A stretch of 64,000 bases of DNA from Pezizomycotina sp. ARF18 (taxonomy: Eukaryota; Ascomycota). Position numbers and translations under genes: made by a program. Of this stretch, positions 59,630 through 64,000 are shown piece by piece. The notes below the pieces were generated by a model. It was not told the DNA's origin. It saw nothing but the letters and a program-made list of their open reading frames with translations, and made no database searches. Where the stretch lies: NCBI GenBank assembly GCA_002224055.1, contig AZLU01000136.1, positions 48,331 to 112,330 on the forward strand, read 5' to 3'. Each line of letters starts with the position of its first letter. The stretch's first letter is position 1.

Positions 59630-59940
59630 CTAGGCTTCCGCCTTCCGATAGACAGCCTCGAGGATCGGTAGAAAATATTTCGTCGCCGCCCTGCAGTACC
59701 GACACACCGTTCTTCCTATCTGTTCCTCCTCCGGCAGATCGCCGAGTAGTCGGGAGAGAAAGTCAATGTGTTCTGAAAACCCGCCGGGGATCGCAGCGCA
59801 CTTTACCGTCATCCAACTCGCGGAAGGTAGAACTTTATACGTGTGCCGACAGCAGCAGCGTAGCGATTGAATGTCCGCTTCGTTCGGTAGATATTCGCGA
59901 TTTCGTATATGAGTTCGGAGGGGTAGGAGGCGATGTGCAT
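59630..59940 (-). CDS. Small F-box / CxxC protein, array member 3, one frameshift
   Basis: From the ATG at 59,940 it reads MHIASYPSELIYEIAN, then after one missing base near 59,895 YLPNEADIQSLRCCCRHTYK. The linker EHIDFLSRLLGDLPEEEQIG is in place, and the first Cys pair is VCRYCRAATKYF. The protein then ends ILEAVYRKAEA, so the second CxxC pair of members 1 and 2 is absent. The N-terminal and linker match makes membership clear; the C-terminal difference is visible in the sequence and does not depend on the frameshift. Confidence 0.6.
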
Positions 59941-60734
59941 TTCATTTCCCTCGCCTTCTCTCGCACGATCTTTTTTTTTTTTTTAATCAAATATCGAGTC
60001 CCCTCTATGGTATGAAATTTCCTAACGGCCACAATGGCCAAAGTTCGTCTCCCAAGTATGCAGATCTCGAACTGTGAGGTCCGATGGAAAGTAAACTTCG
60101 CCTTCGCCAGAGAGGACTTAGAAGGGAATAAATGTTGACGGCGATGGTCAGTTTGCCAAATTCAGGCACCTTTTTTTTTTTTTTTTGTTGGGATCTGTTC
60201 AGCCTCGTGAACTCTCAGGTATGTAGAAACTTGTTTCTTGATCTCTTGCCCAGAGTTTCACATGCAGGCTGCATGATACCTTCATTAGCAGCCGACCAGC
60301 TTGCAGATTCTCGTAACACCGGACGCTACGGGGCCGATTGTTCGCTTCGAATCAAGCAAAGCGCAAGCATCTCATCGTATCCACCATGTTATTCTTGTTA
60401 CTCAGAAGCGATAAGCTACATGAGTATATATGTTCTCACCTCAAGAAGTCTATTAGACAACCAGTAGGCTGACTAGCATGTTTAAGACGCTTTGGTAAAA
60501 AGGGATCTCCAAGTTTCTTAACACACCATACATCGCTTTAAGCTCCATTCTACAAAGTTTCGACCGTCCTTACCCTAAAAAAAAAAAAAAAAAAAAAAAA
60601 ATACTATCCATTTTGCGCTCGAGCCCTAATTTCCTCCTTCTACCGTTTTTCGCCTTCTCTATCCGCAACTTCTCACGATCAAGATGGATCCGATCACATC
60701 TCTCGCACGAGGTGGACGTTGCCTGCACACATTG
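59941..60734. other. Intergenic within the F-box array
   Basis: T runs at 59,972-59,984 and 60,171-60,186 and an A run at 60,578-60,600. No gene supported. Confidence 0.4.
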
Positions 60735-60983
60735 TCATTCTCTTATACACCCAGCACAACAATATCCTAGCGTCTCTGGTATATCCCTGAACAAGCGCGA
60801 TAGGAAGTCCATGTGCTGTACTTTTTTATGAAGGCTTTGGGACGGCGTTAAGCGAGATCGTACAAGGGAGGATATTGCGGATGCTGCGGCAGCAAGACCG
60901 GAGGGACTTGCGGTCGGACTTATTCGACAAGCGGACTGCGATTTCCAGGAGCATTTCTGTGGCGAGAGAGACGAAAGCGACAT
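60735..60983 (-). CDS. Small F-box / CxxC protein, array member 4, frameshifted
   Basis: The ATG at 60,983 gives MSLSSL. After one missing base the F-box reads ATEMLLEIAVRLSNKSDRKS followed by LRSCCRSIRNIL. After another step near 60,830 the linker QHMDFLSRLFRDIPETLG leads to CCAGCIRE and a stop at 60,735. The Cys pair is thus CAGC in place of CRYC/CREC, and the protein stops right after it, so it is the shortest member, about 82 residues. It may be a decaying copy. Confidence 0.5.
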   Translation of the reverse strand: MSLSSLSPQKCSWKSQSACRISPTASPSGLAAAASAISSLVRSRLTPSQSLHKKVQHMDFLSRLFRDIPETLGYCCAGCIRE

Positions 60984-60999
60984 TTTCTTCCTTCGCCTA

Positions 61000-61410
61000 T
61001 CCCTAATAAAACGTACGTATACGTATTTCGGTCTATCTGTCCTGATTTCTCTAGTAGTAATAATGCCGGCCGTTGATTTGCAGCCGACATCTTGTATGCA
61101 GATCCTTACAGCCCTGCACTCGCGGCACACGGTCTTGTTGGACCTCTGGTGCTTGGGTAAATCTTTGAAAAGCCGCCAGAGGAAGTCCAGATGCTGCTTC
61201 TCTTCCCTGCGAATGAGGGCGGCATTTATGCCCTCCCCCGCTTCCTTGGAGTCGTTGTCGGGGATGGTCTTCGCGGCCAAATCGTGGCTTTATGAGAGCA
61301 CGGAAGCGGCGGCAGGTGCTCCGGAAGGCTTCGCGGTCGGCTTTATTATGGATTTTGTCGGTGACCTCGAGGATTAGTTCTGCGGGGAGGGAATTGAGCT
61401 CTGGGGACAT
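61000..61410 (-). CDS. Small F-box / CxxC protein, array member 5, one frameshift
   Basis: The ATG at 61,410 opens MSPELNSLPAELILEVTDKI followed by HNKADREAFRSTCRRFRALI, a clear F-box. One missing base near 61,280 steps the frame, after which the linker reads EEKQHLDFLWRLFKDLPKHQ and the Cys pair VCRECRAVRICIQDVGC. The C-terminal frame has no stop before member 4: it stays open through 60,983 and ends at 60,735 in member 4's own terminal frame, so the true end is unclear. A pyrimidine-rich tract (61,411-61,476) lies directly upstream and is probably part of the promoter. Confidence 0.55.
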
Positions 61411-62765
61411 TTTTTTTTTTCCAGGGGTTCTCTTTTCTTTTTCTTTTTCTCTTTTCTTTTTCTCTTTTTTTTTTTCCAATGGTATTATTATTATTATTCC
61501 TTGTTACTAGTAGGAAAGTATCCTTCCGTGGAATCCTCGTAGGGGAAAAAGGACGGTAATTATACTAAGGCTACTAGTAGATAGCCTTCAAGACTGGGGA
61601 GGATTTCGTATTATCCCCAGCTGAAGAAGGCTCCCCTTTCGCGCGTCAAATGTATTGTACGCTGTGATGATAGGTGTATACTGCTTTTTGAGCCTCCCTT
61701 CAGCTGCCAGCCCGGCTGATTGGATTTTCTGAGGCGAAGTCCTCACTCACATCAGCATGCAAGCGGCTGGTTTGGTATGAAAGCAAAGAAAGTTCGAATA
61801 TTCCTTGTCCCCGCTATTTTCCTCTCGGGAGGAAAGGATGACCATGGTCGCGTCGAGGGACCATTTTTCCCCGCCTTTTTTTTTCCAGCAAGGCGCCCTT
61901 TGTGCGTGCGCAAAGCGGCTTTACAGTTAATCGTACGCGTACGCTCATGGAAAGCAAACTCACGACTTTTTTCGATTCCAAGTTTCATTATTATATGAAT
62001 ATCCCTTTATGGTCAGATTGTTCGCACTCCCAAGATATGCCCGGGTTATCGGTCGTTACGAGGGGTGGGGATTTTCATCCCGGAGAATGTAGATACACGC
62101 ATACCGTCAGGTATTGGGAACTTGTGTCATATACCGCAATGCAAACCGCATACCGGCTACTTGACTAACCCTTGACATGATATTAGAGCGCAGACGCACT
62201 TGCTCATTCTCGCATTGGAAACGATCTTCACTTACTCAATCGACGGCTATATGACTATGATATGCAACCCGCCGGTGTAGGTAAATCCTATTCATCCGGC
62301 CTCCCAACTCCCCTCCCAAACTAGCGCTTCCATGAAGTAAATAAAGACAACAAAAGCTGCTACTACCCTATACATCTGCCTGTTTTTTGTTTCTTTTTCT
62401 TAGGGCGGATTATTAATTTACAAGGCTACTTTTATGCTGTGATTTGAGACCGCAGAAGATTAAAACACAAGCGAGGGAAGAAGGAAAAAAGTAAAAATAT
62501 AAATCAATAATAATAATATTAAAAGAAAATAAAAAATAAAAATAAAATAAAAAATAAAATAAAAAAATGAAAATGAAAAGTAAATAGATCGAGTAAGGGG
62601 AGCAAGCAACTATCCTTAACCCCCAAAGAATTAGTTTTAAAATATATTTGCCAGTATTTGGGGTTACTTAAAGTGCTGAAGTGCTCCAGCTGGATTAAAC
62701 ACTTCCAACCTCAAGTGTATTTGTTGCTACTACTACCAAGTAAGGTAGTATTACACAGAACCATA
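61411..62765. other. Intergenic, no gene seen
   Basis: C/T-rich tract 61,411-61,476, a short (TTA)n run at about 61,484-61,498, and an A-rich run with T spacing at 62,500-62,580. Open frames on both strands at 61,720-62,168 are not convincing. Confidence 0.4.
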
Positions 62766-63933
62766 ATGGCCATGTCAATCTCCGGAAAACGGGCCGACCC
62801 TTCGCCGACTTAGCACGAGAGCTCCAGCTCCTCGTAGCCTCCTTCTGCCCGTGGACCGACCTCCTTACCCTCCGCCTCGTCAACAAGCACTGTCTCGGCC
62901 TCGTACACGACGCCCTGCCCACGCACCCCAGCTGGTATACCGCCGCCGGCAACAAAGTCGGGCTCCTCCCGAAAAAGGACGAAGAACCGACCGCCTCGTC
63001 CATCCTCCGCGAAAACCTACCCCCAGATGCGTCGACCCCGATACGAGGCACACCGTATCCTCACGTTCCTCCGGATCCCTTCCCCAGAAAAGTCCGCGAT
63101 GCCTACGCTGCCGCTGATGGAACTATGCGCGCTCGATCGCTTTTACGACGTGTTCAGCTCCCTCAAGCTGGTGGACGGAGGGACGGGGAGACGCTAGGAT
63201 TCCGTTTGCGAATACTTCCCTGTTTTCCCCGCCGCGGAAGGGGGTCGTTCCGTGCCACGTCAGATACGTAGTGCAGGGGAGCTGTCAGAAGTTGAACGAT
63301 AAACACACCGCGAGAACGACGAGGTAAACGATATCGTATTCCTGATAAGAGGAGCTGAAGAGGCGCAAGAGGAGGAGGAAGGAGAAGAGAAGGAGAAGGA
63401 GCAGGGTATATTACCGTTCGAGACTTCTGCTTGTGCTTTGGGAAGAATTTGGAGTCATGTTCAGGTGGGAAGAGCGGTGAGTAAGTTTTTATTAGTAATT
63501 CTGTATATATCTCTCTCTCTCGACCCTTCTCTCTCCCCCCTCTTTCTCTTTGTATAAACTTAATGTTTAACGTATAACCCCTCGCAGCATCACCGTGGAA
63601 TCTATCAAACCCTACGTTCAATCGGACGGCCAGCTACACGTCACCCTCACCCTTCCTACGACCGCGTTTCCCCTTCCGACTCGAAACCTACAACCGCCCG
63701 CGAGTTTCTACTCGATCGAACGTACGAGCGACAGGCACGCCTCCGACAGCGATACCGACGAGGAGGAGGACCCGGCCGCGGTAGAAGATGACTGGGGCCT
63801 CCCCGGGGCAAGACCCACGGATCTATGCTTCCTTGTACCCGAAACGTCAACGGAGAAAGTACGCCGCCGGTTATCCGAAGCGAGCTGGTGGAGGGATGAG
63901 GACGGCGACGAATCTCCAGTTGCGGGTGTATAA
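62766..63933 (+). CDS. F-box protein, frameshifted
   Basis: ATG codons at 62,766 and 62,772 start the likely protein. After one frame step the F-box reads LARELQLLVASFCPWTDLLT followed by LRLVNKHCLGLVHDALPTHP, and then WYTAAGNKVGLLPKKDEEPT. A second step near 63,020 gives RYEAHRILTFLRIPSPEKSA and LCALDRFYDVFSSLKLVDGG. An acidic Glu-rich part (about 63,350-63,400) follows, then a likely intron (GTGAGTAAG near 63,478 to CTCGCAG near 63,587), and a last exon ITVESIKPYVQSDGQLHVTL to EDGDESPVAGV at 63,933. F-box identity is fairly sure. The end of the middle exon and the splice phase are unsettled because of the frame steps. Confidence 0.55.
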
Positions 63934-64000
63934 TGACGGTGGGGCCGGGATGCCACCGTGAAGGGCTTCTGGGGGTGAAGGGAGGCCCTTGTTTGAGGCG

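Noticed and set aside
1-64000. CRISPR array, bacterial operons, prophage or plasmid features
   Set aside because: No regularly spaced repeats, no ribosome-binding-site-led gene strings, and introns are present throughout.

Overview
The window reads as nuclear DNA of a filamentous ascomycete (Pezizomycotina). The evidence is short GT-AG introns of about 65-170 bp, a heterokaryon-incompatibility (HET) protein, a fungal hybrid histidine kinase with an MHYT sensor, a secreted cysteine-rich protein of fungal type, and a Ty1/copia retrotransposon carrying the CpA-to-TpA signature of repeat-induced point mutation (RIP). I cannot place it more finely. No bacterial operons, CRISPR arrays, rRNA or convincing tRNA genes were seen.

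Layout. 0.9-4.3 kb holds two F-box genes and an unrecognised gene. 5.1-6.9 kb is an FAD/aldonolactone-oxidase-type oxidoreductase, convergent with the MHYT hybrid histidine kinase at 7.2-9.9 kb. 11.5-22.6 kb holds two more F-box genes (12 kb minus, 19.3-21.4 kb plus) and several unrecognised genes. 23.5-32.1 kb is the most conserved-looking part: a multi-exon unknown, a single-pass membrane protein, a two-exon C2HC zinc-finger protein, a small two-exon gene, a coiled-coil protein and a 3'-5' exonuclease. 32.1-45.4 kb is gene-poor and contains only a C2H2 zinc-finger gene and the secreted cysteine-rich protein. 45.5-47.7 kb is a Lys-rich disordered protein with a zinc-cluster-like motif; a complete copia element (47,738-52,780, TSD TGAAT) has inserted in its last codon. 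53.6-63.9 kb is a recognition-type region: an F-box gene, a HET gene, a tandem array of five small F-box/CxxC genes, and another F-box gene.

Working together. The F-box genes (about ten) would supply substrate adaptors for SCF ubiquitin ligases; the HET protein, the F-box array and the secreted protein are typical fast-evolving accessory genes. No shared pathway is evident.

Main caveat. Most genes are split by frame changes. In every gene I traced, each change goes in the direction of one missing base, and usually a run of identical bases can be lengthened by one to repair it. That is either deletion-type consensus error or deletion-biased decay. I therefore annotate these as genes with frameshifts and do not assert that they are dead. 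Starts and ends of such genes are approximate.
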